A DNA stretch of 64,000 nucleotides from Bacilliculturomica massiliensis (GTDB taxonomy: Bacteria; Bacillota; Clostridia; Peptostreptococcales; Anaerovoracaceae), in contig NZ_LR027600.1 in assembly GCF_900605495.1 (NCBI RefSeq), positions 1 through 64,000 on the forward strand, given 5' to 3'. Made by a program: the position numbers and the translations under genes. The notes under the pieces were generated by a model. The model saw nothing but the letters and a program-made list of their open reading frames with translations, did no database searches and was not told where the DNA came from. Below are positions 51,412 to 59,291 of this stretch, piece after piece (position 1 is the stretch's first letter; every line of letters starts with the position of its first letter).

Positions 51412-52812
51412 TCACCGAAAAGAAACCTTGGACGGCGTAAAAATCTTTTCCCGGGCCACCTCGTAGCCGTGGCGGAGAATAAGGTCGAAATCCTCCGGCG
51501 CCGGTGAGGAAAGCGTGGTGGGATAGTGCTTTACATAGGATACCTCTTCTGGGGATAAGGCGTCTGGAGGACCCGTCTCAGCCGCGCTGTTCTGAAGGGA
51601 GGCTCCGCTCAGATGGACCGCCTTTCCAGGCGGGCGCTGTATGCCGGATGCGACGGTTCCGGTCCTGCCTCCGGCGGCGCCTTTCGCCGCAGCTGCAGCT
51701 TCTGCTGCGGCTCCGGTTACGGCTTCGGCGCGTTTGCCCATCCCATCCCCGGCGGATCTTGCGGGGACGCTGCAGATCTTCAGATAGCAGCCGTTTCCCG
51801 TCCGTTCCAGATAATCGGTCACATCCCGGCTTCGGAGGGCGTCCACCTGATCCATGGTGATGTTCAGCAGACGTCTCAGGTTCTTGACAGGGGAGAAAAA
51901 GTCCCGCTCCACATATCCGCTGGAGGCGGAGGCGTTGCTCACGATCAGATAATTGAGGTCCCCGGTCAGATGGCCGCCGCCCGATATTTTGTAGAGAGCT
52001 TCAAGACCAAGATTGTCGTAGACGCCGCCGTCCCACAGATGCAGCACCTTCCTGCCGGATTCGGCCCAGCCGCAGCTTTTTGCCGACAGGCGGTAGGGGC
52101 CGATGAGCACGGGAAAACCTGCGGAAGCAGCGGATGCTTCGGCGATGGAAATGGATGGGGAGAGGGTGTAGCCCACCTTGTAATCCCCCATTTTTTTCTG
52201 AGTGATGCGAAAATCCTTTCCTGTCTCGAAGGTGGTGCAGTTGATAGACCACAGAGGATCGGGAGGCAGATCGCGGATGTCTCCCCTGACGTCCCAGAGC
52301 TGTTCGATGGCCTCCGCCACCAGATTTGCCTTTCTGCGCCAGTTCCAGGGACGGACAGTGAGGGACATCAGCGCCCGGTCCTGAATATCATTTTTCAAGA
52401 TGGTGCTGCGGATAGCGGGCAGCGTCCGGTGGAGATATGTCTGGCTGTCCGGGAAACATCCTTCGTTTTTGGCATACAAAAGAGCTACGGCCAGACTGGC
52501 GCCGGAGACGGTGGAGATATGCCGGAGGTTTTCCAGAAGGCCCAGCTCCGCCAGACGCCGCAGTACTCCCAGGTGAAAAATGGCGGCTCGGATGCCGCCT
52601 CCTGAGAGGGCGATGCCGATGTTGGCGTTGGTGGAGACCATGGCGGCGGAAACATTGGGCCTTCCGTCTCTGTCTGCCCTGCCGCCTGCGCTCATTGTGC
52701 TGCCTGCGTTTACGGCAGCGGCAGCATGGCCTGTGCTCCCGGCATGCCGGTGGGCGATGGGGTCAGGTTGAATGGGTCGGACTCCGGACAATGGAGAAGG
52801 GGGTATGTACAT
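51412..52812 (-). CDS. Patatin-like phospholipase family protein
   Basis: Of 466 residues. After a Pro/Ala/Gly-rich start (1-62), IGIALSGGGIRAAIFHLGVLRRL gives the oxyanion-hole motif, ISTVSGASLAVALLY the nucleophile region (Ser in G-A-S-L-A rather than the usual G-x-S-x-G), and LWDGGVYDNLGLEAL the Asp of the catalytic dyad (D-G-G). A low-complexity Ala/Gly stretch near 365-415 is unlike the rest. The family cleaves acyl chains from lipids. No signal peptide is visible, so action on inner-leaflet or cytoplasmic lipids is likely unless exported otherwise. Promoter at 52855-52884. Confidence 0.82.
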   Translation of the reverse strand: MYIPPSPLSGVRPIQPDPIAHRHAGSTGHAAAAVNAGSTMSAGGRADRDGRPNVSAAMVSTNANIGIALSGGGIRAAIFHLGVLRRLAELGLLENLRHISTVSGASLAVALLYAKNEGCFPDSQTYLHRTLPAIRSTILKNDIQDRALMSLTVRPWNWRRKANLVAEAIEQLWDVRGDIRDLPPDPLWSINCTTFETGKDFRITQKKMGDYKVGYTLSPSISIAEASAASAGFPVLIGPYRLSAKSCGWAESGRKVLHLWDGGVYDNLGLEALYKISGGGHLTGDLNYLIVSNASASSGYVERDFFSPVKNLRRLLNITMDQVDALRSRDVTDYLERTGNGCYLKICSVPARSAGDGMGKRAEAVTGAAAEAAAAAKGAAGGRTGTVASGIQRPPGKAVHLSGASLQNSAAETGPPDALSPEEVSYVKHYPTTLSSPAPEDFDLILRHGYEVAREKIFTPSKVSFR

Positions 52813-52854
52813 GATCGGCTCCTTTCAATTTTTTCTGCCGGCGGTACCGTTTCT

Positions 52855-52884
52855 ATTATATGCGGGAGCGGGATGCCGTGTCAG
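52855..52884 (-). promoter_or_regulatory. Promoter of the patatin-like gene
   Basis: Minus strand CTGACA (52884-52879), 18-bp spacer, TATAAT (52860-52855), about 43 bases before the start. Confidence 0.7.
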
Positions 52885-52946
52885 TATGAACGGTCGTTCC
52901 GTTTTTCTGTTTATGCTGGTTTGCCGCGTCCCGATTGCAAGCGGGA

Positions 52947-52975
52947 TTGGTTTCAGGTCCGGTCTGTGATAAAAT
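52947..52975 (+). promoter_or_regulatory. Probable promoter of the SNF2-family gene
   Basis: TTGGTT (52947-52952), 17-bp spacer, TAAAAT (52970-52975). The leader to the start at 53120 is about 140 bases. Confidence 0.5.
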
Positions 52976-53119
52976 GTGTTAAACGGGCCTTTCGGCGATG
53001 ATATGTCAAATCTTATGAGGTCGGAACGCCGGCACGGGGGAGAGTAGGGCGGAAGGCCGAAGGGAAGACCCAGAGCCGCGCCGAAGGGTGAAGCGCGGAG
53101 AAAATACGGAGTGGGATGA

Positions 53120-56100
53120 ATGGACAAGTTCAATTTTTCAGACTTTGAAGATATAGATAAAAAGGCTATGGGGCTGGCGGAGGACCGGGGAGAGCCGGAT
53201 CTGCAGCCGGTGGGTCAGCGGAAGGCGGCTTCGGGAAACGACAGTCCCTGGCAGGGGGACCGGCTTCGCCGGACCGGGACGGACGCAGACGGACAAGAGG
53301 GCGGAATGAACAACAGAGGGGGAAGACGCACGGACCCCATCGCCGTCACCTGCATACGGGAGTATGAGAACAGGGGACTTTCGGCGGAGGCGGAGCTGCG
53401 GCTGCGCCAGCGGGGGACGGTCCATGTGGCGCCTCTCCTGGTATGGGAGGGCAGTGAGGCCAGCCTGGAGGTGACGGTGGGAGATACCCGGCAGTATGTG
53501 GTCAGAAGTCTTCTGGATCTATGCAGGAGAATGGAGGAGGGCGGAGTCTTTCTGTTTGGAAAGAACTTTTCGATCCGCTGTGCGGAGGAGACCTTTCACG
53601 AGGATTCCGTAGAGGTGATCCGCTTTGTAATGGAGCGCTACAGACAGGTGAAGAGTCTGGAACGGCTGGGCTTTAACTATTCCCACGGCGTTTTCATGGA
53701 TAAGCTGTTCACCAGATCAGGCCGGGGGATGAACCTGACTCCAGAGGCGCTGGACGAATTTTTGGAGCTGTATCGGGATCAGTCGATCATGGTGTCGTGG
53801 CGGGCGCCTCTCCGGAGGAGATACGGCAGCTGGGGCTCTTTCCAGCAGGGAGACTGCAGGGAATTTACCAGAAGCTTCGAGCGCCGTCTCGCGCTGAGGG
53901 ACGGACGGCCAATGCTGGAACTGCAGGTGGAAAAAGAGGAGAGCGGCATTCAGGTACGCATTTCCACGCTGCCGTTGACCCTGTACGGCCAGCGTTATCT
54001 CTATCTGTGTTTTGCCGGCAGTCCGGATCTTCTCTGGCGCTGCGACGAGGAGTACAGAAAGGCCGTTTGGCAGTTCCTGACGGCGTTGAAGCAGAATGGC
54101 GGATCCCTTTACGTAGCGGAGGGGGACATGGTGCGGTTCTGCGGCAGTGTTCTGCCTGCGCTCCAGGAGTTCGCGGAGTTTTCCGGGGATACGGAATGTC
54201 TCAGCCGGTACGTGCCGGAGCAGATGGCGGCCAAAGTGTATCTGGACAGCCCTGCCAAGGATGTGATCGCGGCGGCGGCCAAAGGGGATTACAACGGGGT
54301 TCTGGTGGACCTTTACAGCGGCCGGGAAGAGGATCGCAGGGGGGAGTCCGAAAAGGCAGGTCCTGAGAAAAAGCTTCTGCGAAACGATCTGCAGGAACAG
54401 AGACTGAGGCTGCGGCTGGAGCAATGGTTTTCCGAGGTGGATCAGCGGACCGGGATCCTGTATCTGAGAGGGGACGACGACGCCCTGTACGATTTTCTCA
54501 GGGAAGGCCAGAGGGAGTTGGCGGCCCACGCGCAGATATTTGTCACCGATCGTTACCGGCGGCTTCTGTTTCCCGCAAAGACGAAGGCGGCTGCCCGCGT
54601 TTCTCTGGACAGTCAGCTTTTGAAGGTGACCTTTGATTTTGAGGGGATCCCCCCGGAGGAGCTGCTGGACGCGCTGTCTTCCTACCGGGCGAAGCGCAGA
54701 TTTCACCGGCTTTCCGACGGGACCTTTGTGAACTTTGAGGAGGAAGAGCTGCGGGATGCGCTGGAGTTTGCGGAGGGCATGCACCTGACGAAGGAGGAGA
54801 TTGCCAGGGGTGCCGTAGAACTGCCCAGATACAGGGCCATGTATCTGGACGGCATCATGAAGAAGGCGGAGACGATCCGATTTGACCGGGATGGAGAATT
54901 CCGCCGGCTGATCCGGGAGATCCACGGCGTGGAGGACAGCGAGATCGAGCCGCCTGTGGAGCTGGATCCCGTGCTGCGGGATTACCAGAAGACGGGTTTC
55001 CGCTGGCTGTCCACCATGGCGCGACTAGGTTTCGGCGGGATCCTGGCCGACGATATGGGACTGGGAAAAACTCTGGAGATCATCGCGCTGCTGATCTCGG
55101 AATCCGGGGGACGGCGCGGCGGAGGAGAGGAAGAGGACGTCCCCGCCGCGGCTGCCGGCAGACACGGGAGCCTGGGCTCGGAGGCTGCGGCTGCAGATAA
55201 CGCTGCGGCCGCGGCACAGGCGGAAAGGGTCAGGACTGTGGAGAGCCATGAGACAGTCGGGGCTGGGGATGAAGTGACAAAGACCGGGGAGGAACCGGGA
55301 GAGGACGGGAAGAGACGGATCCTGGCTCTGGTGGTCTGCCCGGCTTCGCTGGTGCTGAACTGGGAGCAGGAGCTGATCCGTTTCGCACCCGGGCTTTTGG
55401 CCTTTCCTGTCATGGGCACGGCGGGGGAGAGAAAGAAAAGGATCGCCCTTCTGGCTGAGGCGGTCCGGGAGCCGGAAGTTGATCTCGTCTCAGAGACAAT
55501 GCCGAGTTCGAAAGGGGATCACGGTCCGGCGGCGCGCCTGAGCTCAGGGAGAGATCTCGACCCGGCGGCCTGCGTGGTCATTACCTCTTACGATCTGCTG
55601 AAGCGGGATCTGCCGTTGTACGAAGGCATTCCATTTGACTACCACATCGTGGACGAGGCCCAGTATATCAAGAATTACAGCACGCAGAACGCCAAGGCGG
55701 TGAAGGGCGTAGACAGTCTTCACCGGTTCGCCCTCACCGGCACGCCGGTGGAAAATCGCCTGTCGGAACTGTGGAGCATTTTTGATTTTCTCATGCCGGA
55801 CTTCCTGGGACCCTACGGCAAGTTCAAAGAGGAGTACGAGCTCCCTGTTCTCCGGGACCGGGACGAAGACAGGACCGGGCAGCTGCGCGCTCAGATCATG
55901 CCCTTTGTGCTGCGCAGGCTGAAACGGAAAGTGCTGTCAGAGCTGCCGGACAAGGTGGAATCCGTAGTCTGCGTGCCTATGTCGGCGGAACAGAGGAAGA
56001 TCTATCTGTCCAATCTGGCGAAGGTGAAACTGGAGATAGGCAAAGAGATCCGGGAGGGCGGCTTTGAGTCCAGCAAGCTGCAGATCCTGGCCATGCTTAC

Positions 56101-56668
56101 CCGGCTGCGGCAGATCTGCTGCCATCCGGCCCTGTGCTATGAGAATTACACGAAGGACAGCGGCAAACTTGAGGCTTGTCTGGAGCTGATCCGCGAGGCG
56201 GTGGACGGAGGTCATCGGGTGCTGCTTTTCTCTCAGTTTACATCTATGTTTCCCATCATCGCGGAGCGGCTGCAGAGGGAAAAGATCGGATTCTATACGC
56301 TGACGGGCCAGACGGCCAAGACGCAGCGTCAGGAGCTGGTCGATCGCTTCAACGAGGGAGGCGCGCCGGTGTTTCTGATCTCTCTGAAAGCCGGGGGGAC
56401 GGGACTCAACCTGACGGGAGCAGACGTGGTCATCCACTACGATCCCTGGTGGAACGAGGCGGCTCAGAATCAGGCCACGGACCGGGCTCACCGCATGGGG
56501 CAGAGGAACAGCGTGCAGGTGTACAAGCTGGTGGCTCGGGATACGATCGAGGAAAAGATCGTGAAGCTGCAGGAGAGCAAGACGCGTCTGGCGGACGCCG
56601 TCATCGGCGAAAACAGTCTGTTTCTGTCCATGCTGGATGAAAAGCAGCTGGAGGAGTTGTTTTTGTAG
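53120..56668 (+). CDS. SNF2-family DNA-dependent ATPase / helicase-like protein
   Basis: Of 1182 residues. The N-terminal 600 residues correspond to the bacterial SNF2-associated region (VVRSLLDLCRRMEEGG, LYVAEGDMVRFCGSVL, RFHRLSDGTFVNFEEEEL). The motor starts at YQKTGFRWLSTMARLGFGGILADDMGLGKTLEI (Walker A near 640), with VVDEAQYIKNYST (DEAQ box near 843), ALTGTPVENRLSELWSIFDFL, VLLFSQFTSMFPII and GGTGLNLTGADVVIHYDPWWN followed by ATDRAHRMGQ. The enzyme remodels DNA-protein complexes using ATP. Glu/Gly/Ala-rich low-complexity inserts lie between motifs I and Ia (about 665-735) and near 775-805. No SWIM partner domain was seen. GGAGTGGGATGA precedes the ATG. Confidence 0.92.
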   Translation: MDKFNFSDFEDIDKKAMGLAEDRGEPDLQPVGQRKAASGNDSPWQGDRLRRTGTDADGQEGGMNNRGGRRTDPIAVTCIREYENRGLSAEAELRLRQRGTVHVAPLLVWEGSEASLEVTVGDTRQYVVRSLLDLCRRMEEGGVFLFGKNFSIRCAEETFHEDSVEVIRFVMERYRQVKSLERLGFNYSHGVFMDKLFTRSGRGMNLTPEALDEFLELYRDQSIMVSWRAPLRRRYGSWGSFQQGDCREFTRSFERRLALRDGRPMLELQVEKEESGIQVRISTLPLTLYGQRYLYLCFAGSPDLLWRCDEEYRKAVWQFLTALKQNGGSLYVAEGDMVRFCGSVLPALQEFAEFSGDTECLSRYVPEQMAAKVYLDSPAKDVIAAAAKGDYNGVLVDLYSGREEDRRGESEKAGPEKKLLRNDLQEQRLRLRLEQWFSEVDQRTGILYLRGDDDALYDFLREGQRELAAHAQIFVTDRYRRLLFPAKTKAAARVSLDSQLLKVTFDFEGIPPEELLDALSSYRAKRRFHRLSDGTFVNFEEEELRDALEFAEGMHLTKEEIARGAVELPRYRAMYLDGIMKKAETIRFDRDGEFRRLIREIHGVEDSEIEPPVELDPVLRDYQKTGFRWLSTMARLGFGGILADDMGLGKTLEIIALLISESGGRRGGGEEEDVPAAAAGRHGSLGSEAAAADNAAAAAQAERVRTVESHETVGAGDEVTKTGEEPGEDGKRRILALVVCPASLVLNWEQELIRFAPGLLAFPVMGTAGERKKRIALLAEAVREPEVDLVSETMPSSKGDHGPAARLSSGRDLDPAACVVITSYDLLKRDLPLYEGIPFDYHIVDEAQYIKNYSTQNAKAVKGVDSLHRFALTGTPVENRLSELWSIFDFLMPDFLGPYGKFKEEYELPVLRDRDEDRTGQLRAQIMPFVLRRLKRKVLSELPDKVESVVCVPMSAEQRKIYLSNLAKVKLEIGKEIREGGFESSKLQILAMLTRLRQICCHPALCYENYTKDSGKLEACLELIREAVDGGHRVLLFSQFTSMFPIIAERLQREKIGFYTLTGQTAKTQRQELVDRFNEGGAPVFLISLKAGGTGLNLTGADVVIHYDPWWNEAAQNQATDRAHRMGQRNSVQVYKLVARDTIEEKIVKLQESKTRLADAVIGENSLFLSMLDEKQLEELFL

Positions 56669-56732
56669 ATCAGAGTATTAAGCTGGATGGAATGTCAGAC
56701 CGCGGCCAGATATTGCCTTTGCAGCAGATCAG

Positions 56733-56769
56733 ACACCGGGAGTTTCGGGAGAACGCCCGGTGTTTTTTT
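56733..56769 (+). terminator. Terminator after the SNF2-family gene
   Basis: ACACCGGG (56733-56740) pairs with CCCGGTGT (56756-56763), followed by TTTTTT. Confidence 0.85.
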
Positions 56770-56788
56770 GCAGGAAAAAACCGGCGTT

Positions 56789-56804
56789 TTGAAATTAATT
56801 TCAA
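56789..56804. promoter_or_regulatory. Perfect 16-bp palindrome, likely operator of the SorC regulator
   Basis: TTGAAATTAATTTCAA lies 12 bases upstream of the -35 box of the regulator promoter. TGAA-N-TTCA half-sites recur before the binding-protein gene (58013-58024). This suggests autoregulation by the SorC-family protein encoded at 56955. Confidence 0.6.
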
Positions 56805-56815
56805 GTACTGAAATA

Positions 56816-56844
56816 TTGACAAAAAGGCGTTGGGAGAGTATTCT
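56816..56844 (+). promoter_or_regulatory. Promoter of the sugar-uptake regulator
   Basis: Perfect TTGACA (56816-56821), 17-bp spacer, TATTCT (56839-56844). The leader is about 100 bases. Confidence 0.8.
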
Positions 56845-56954
56845 GAAAATAAAGATGAACAGGATTTCCTTAACTGAAATAATGTTCGGCGTCTATGGGC
56901 GCCGTGAACGAATGAAACCGTGGTCCGAACATTTCGCGGAAAGGGGCGAGCGTC

Positions 56955-57932
56955 TTGGGAATCGTGCACAACACCAGGCTGATGATCAAAATCTGTGAGC
57001 TTTATTATCTTGCGAATATGAGTCAGAAAGAGATCTCCACCCGGCTTGGCATATCCAGACCTCAGGTGAGCCGCATTCTGGCGCAGGCCAGAGACAGCGG
57101 CGTGGTCACGGTAAAGATCAGCAATCCTTACAGCAGGGAGTCGGAGCTGGAAAAACAATTGATCGAAGTCTACGGGCTGAAGGACGCGCTGGTGGTGGAC
57201 GCCGGGGGAGCCGACAGCGAGAGCAGACTGGATCATTTCGTCAGGGAAGCGGTAGGCTATCTGGACGATTACATACCCGCCGGCGGCCGGGTGGGCGTCA
57301 TGGGCGGGATCACGGTGAGCAGACTGGTGGACGCCATGAAGCCTTCCGGGAAAAAGGTGGCCGAGGTAGTTCCGCTGGTGGGCAGCGTGGGAGCGGGCAA
57401 CGTGGAGATCCATGCGAATAATATCGCCCAGAGGCTGGCCAGAGTACACGGCGGCACGGCGTACAGCATGAACGCGCCGGTGGTGGTATCGGACCCTTCG
57501 GCTGCGGAGTTTCTCAGAGGGGAGCCCACTATTGAGAAGGTCCTCACTCTGGGAATGAAATGCGACGTGGCGCTGGTGGGAGTTGGAAGCGTGGAGATGA
57601 ACGCCACCAACGTGCGGGCCGGGGGGCTGACAGCGGCCGATATCGAATATCTGAAGAGAGAGGGAGCGGCGGCTTCCGTCTGCACTTCTTACATAAACGC
57701 TGAGGGAGAGCCGGTGGGGGAACGTCTGCAGGAGCGGTCCATCGGCCAGTCTCTGGACACGGTAAAAAAAGCGAAGCTCATCGGAGCCGCTGTGGGCGAG
57801 TCAAAGGCGCCCGCTATCCGGGCGGCGCTGAAGACCGGCCGCATCGACGTGTTTCTGACCAATATTCTCACGGCACAGCGGATCCTGGAGGGGCTGCCTG
57901 CAGAGAACGCCCCGTGCGCGCAGCAGCTGTAA
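56955..57932 (+). CDS. SorC/DeoR-family sugar-binding transcriptional regulator
   Basis: Of 325 residues. An N-terminal helix-turn-helix (MSQKEISTRLGISRPQVSRILAQARDSGVV) is followed by the SorC effector domain: VGVMGGITVSRLVDAM, VVPLVGSVGAGNVEIHANNIAQRLA, VALVGVGSVEMNAT and GAAVGESKAPAIRAALKTG, which binds a phosphorylated sugar. It probably controls the downstream ABC transporter, kinase and TrpA-like enzyme. The start is TTG 56955 (L-G-I-V-H); other starts nearby (GTG 56964) are possible. It follows an operator-like palindrome and a good promoter. Confidence 0.88.
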   Translation: MGIVHNTRLMIKICELYYLANMSQKEISTRLGISRPQVSRILAQARDSGVVTVKISNPYSRESELEKQLIEVYGLKDALVVDAGGADSESRLDHFVREAVGYLDDYIPAGGRVGVMGGITVSRLVDAMKPSGKKVAEVVPLVGSVGAGNVEIHANNIAQRLARVHGGTAYSMNAPVVVSDPSAAEFLRGEPTIEKVLTLGMKCDVALVGVGSVEMNATNVRAGGLTAADIEYLKREGAAASVCTSYINAEGEPVGERLQERSIGQSLDTVKKAKLIGAAVGESKAPAIRAALKTGRIDVFLTNILTAQRILEGLPAENAPCAQQL

Positions 57933-57998
57933 ACGGACCGGCGGGGCAAAAGCCGGCGTACATTAGTTAAAGGGATCTATCATAAATAAGGTTACACT

Positions 57999-58024
57999 TT
58001 GCATAAGTGCAATGAATCATTTCA
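57999..58024. promoter_or_regulatory. Inverted repeats before the binding-protein gene
   Basis: TTGCA-taag-TGCAA (57999-58012) and TGAA-tcat-TTCA (58013-58024) lie just upstream of the ribosome-binding site. The second shares half-sites with the palindrome at 56789-56804. Likely regulatory but the promoter itself was not fixed. Confidence 0.4.
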
Positions 58025-58025
58025 T

Positions 58026-58035
58026 AGAGGAGGAG
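58026..58035 (+). promoter_or_regulatory. Ribosome-binding site fixing the start at 58041
   Basis: AGAGGAGGAG, five bases before the ATG at 58041. The longer open frame starts upstream without such a site. Confidence 0.85.
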
Positions 58036-58040
58036 AAGAA

Positions 58041-59018
58041 ATGAAAAGCTTGAAAAAGATGTTTGCCGTTCTGCTGGCTCTGACCCTGGTTCTGTCCATG
58101 GCGGCCTGCGGCGGTACAGGAAACGACGGCGGAGACGGTGACGGAGACGGCGGCGCCGCATCCGGGCTGTCCGGCAAAAAGATCTCGGTCATGACGCCCT
58201 ATCTGGGTTCCGTGACCACCAATCAGATGGTAGAGTTCCTGAAGTCCGGCCTGGAAGCGGGCGGCGCAGAGGTGACCGTGGTGAATACGGACAACGACTT
58301 CGGCGCTCTGGCCAGCCGGATCGAGGACGTAGTCGCCGCAGGGACGGACGGGATCGTTCTGGTCAGCGCGGACCCCAATCAGGTGGCCAACCAGCTGCAG
58401 GAAGCCTTTGACGCGGATATTCCGGTCTTCGGCTGCGACAGCGGCTTTATCGAGGGCATGCAGGTCAACGCCACCAGCGACAATTATCAGATGGGCGAAC
58501 TGATCGTAAAGTATCTGTTTGACGATCTGATGGGGGGCAAGGGCACGGTGATCGCCCTGACTCACAGACCGCATCCCGGCGTAGTCAAGAGATGTGAAGC
58601 CTTTGACGATATCATCAAGGACTATCCCGATATTAAGCTCATTACCGAACAGCACGTACCGGCGGAGCAGCCTATCAACGACGCTCAGGATATCGTCGAA
58701 AACCTGCTGCTGGCCAATCCGGACAAGGATTCTGTGACGGCCATCTGGGCCGCCTGGGACGAACCGGCCATCGGCGCTACGCAGGCGTTGAAGGAAGCGG
58801 GACGGGATGAAGTCATCGTCACCGGCGTGGACGGCAACGAGCAGGCCATCAGCCTGATCAAGGAAGGCACGAACCTGAAAGCTACCGTACAGCAGAACTT
58901 CGAGGGCATGGCGCAGATCGTAGTGGATCAGATGACGAAGCTCTTTGACGGGGAAGAACTGGAGAAGGGTGAAATGTACGCGCCCGCCACGCTGATCACA
59001 CCGGAAAACGCGGAGTAG
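58041..59018 (+). CDS. Ribose-type sugar ABC transporter substrate-binding lipoprotein
   Basis: Of 325 residues. The signal peptide ends in a lipobox (LVLSMAAC), so the protein is lipid-anchored outside the membrane. A Gly/Asp-rich linker (24-45) leads into the periplasmic-binding-protein type-1 domain: VMTPYLGSVTTNQMVEFL, AAGTDGIVLVSADPNQVANQL, VFGCDSGF, GELIVKYLFDD and AIWAAWDEPAIGATQALKEAGR. This is the RbsB-like family for pentoses, hexoses or polyols. The ATG at 58041 follows AGAGGAGGAG by five bases; the longer frame from 57999 lacks one. Confidence 0.92.
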   Translation: MKSLKKMFAVLLALTLVLSMAACGGTGNDGGDGDGDGGAASGLSGKKISVMTPYLGSVTTNQMVEFLKSGLEAGGAEVTVVNTDNDFGALASRIEDVVAAGTDGIVLVSADPNQVANQLQEAFDADIPVFGCDSGFIEGMQVNATSDNYQMGELIVKYLFDDLMGGKGTVIALTHRPHPGVVKRCEAFDDIIKDYPDIKLITEQHVPAEQPINDAQDIVENLLLANPDKDSVTAIWAAWDEPAIGATQALKEAGRDEVIVTGVDGNEQAISLIKEGTNLKATVQQNFEGMAQIVVDQMTKLFDGEELEKGEMYAPATLITPENAE

Positions 59019-59130
59019 CCATATTGCCGTCTGGGACTTGAAGCGCGGGGACGGCGGATGGGCCGGCAGAGAGGCCGCGGCGCAGGCCGCGCGCCGCGCG
59101 CAGAGGAAAAGGCGGATAACTGAAAACGGA

Positions 59131-59157
59131 GAGGATGCCTTTGCAGGCGTCCTCTTT
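59131..59157 (+). terminator. Attenuator-like hairpin after the binding-protein gene
   Basis: GAGGATGCC (59131-59139) pairs with GGCGTCCTC (59146-59154), followed by TTT. Such weak hairpins behind binding-protein genes let the first gene be expressed more than the ATPase and permease. The rest of the 273-base gap (59019-59291) is GC-rich and has no supported gene. Confidence 0.6.
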
Positions 59158-59291
59158 CCAAATAAGGACCGCTTGTCCGGACGATGCGGCGGTCCGCGCC
59201 GACAGATCGGGGAACCGGGAGACCGGGCGGATCAGAGCGCGGGCCGCGGGATGGGCCGGACAGAAATGAAAACAGGACGGGAGGCGGAGCA

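Larger units (their letters stand above)
52813..53119. other. Divergent promoter region of patatin and SNF2 genes
   Basis: Apart from the two promoters listed next, nothing else is recognised in this 307-base gap. Confidence 0.5.

Noticed and set aside
59184-59291. N-terminal extension of the ABC ATPase
   Set aside because: The 36 extra residues are Gly/Arg/Asp-rich without homology, and GTG 59292 has a good ribosome-binding site.
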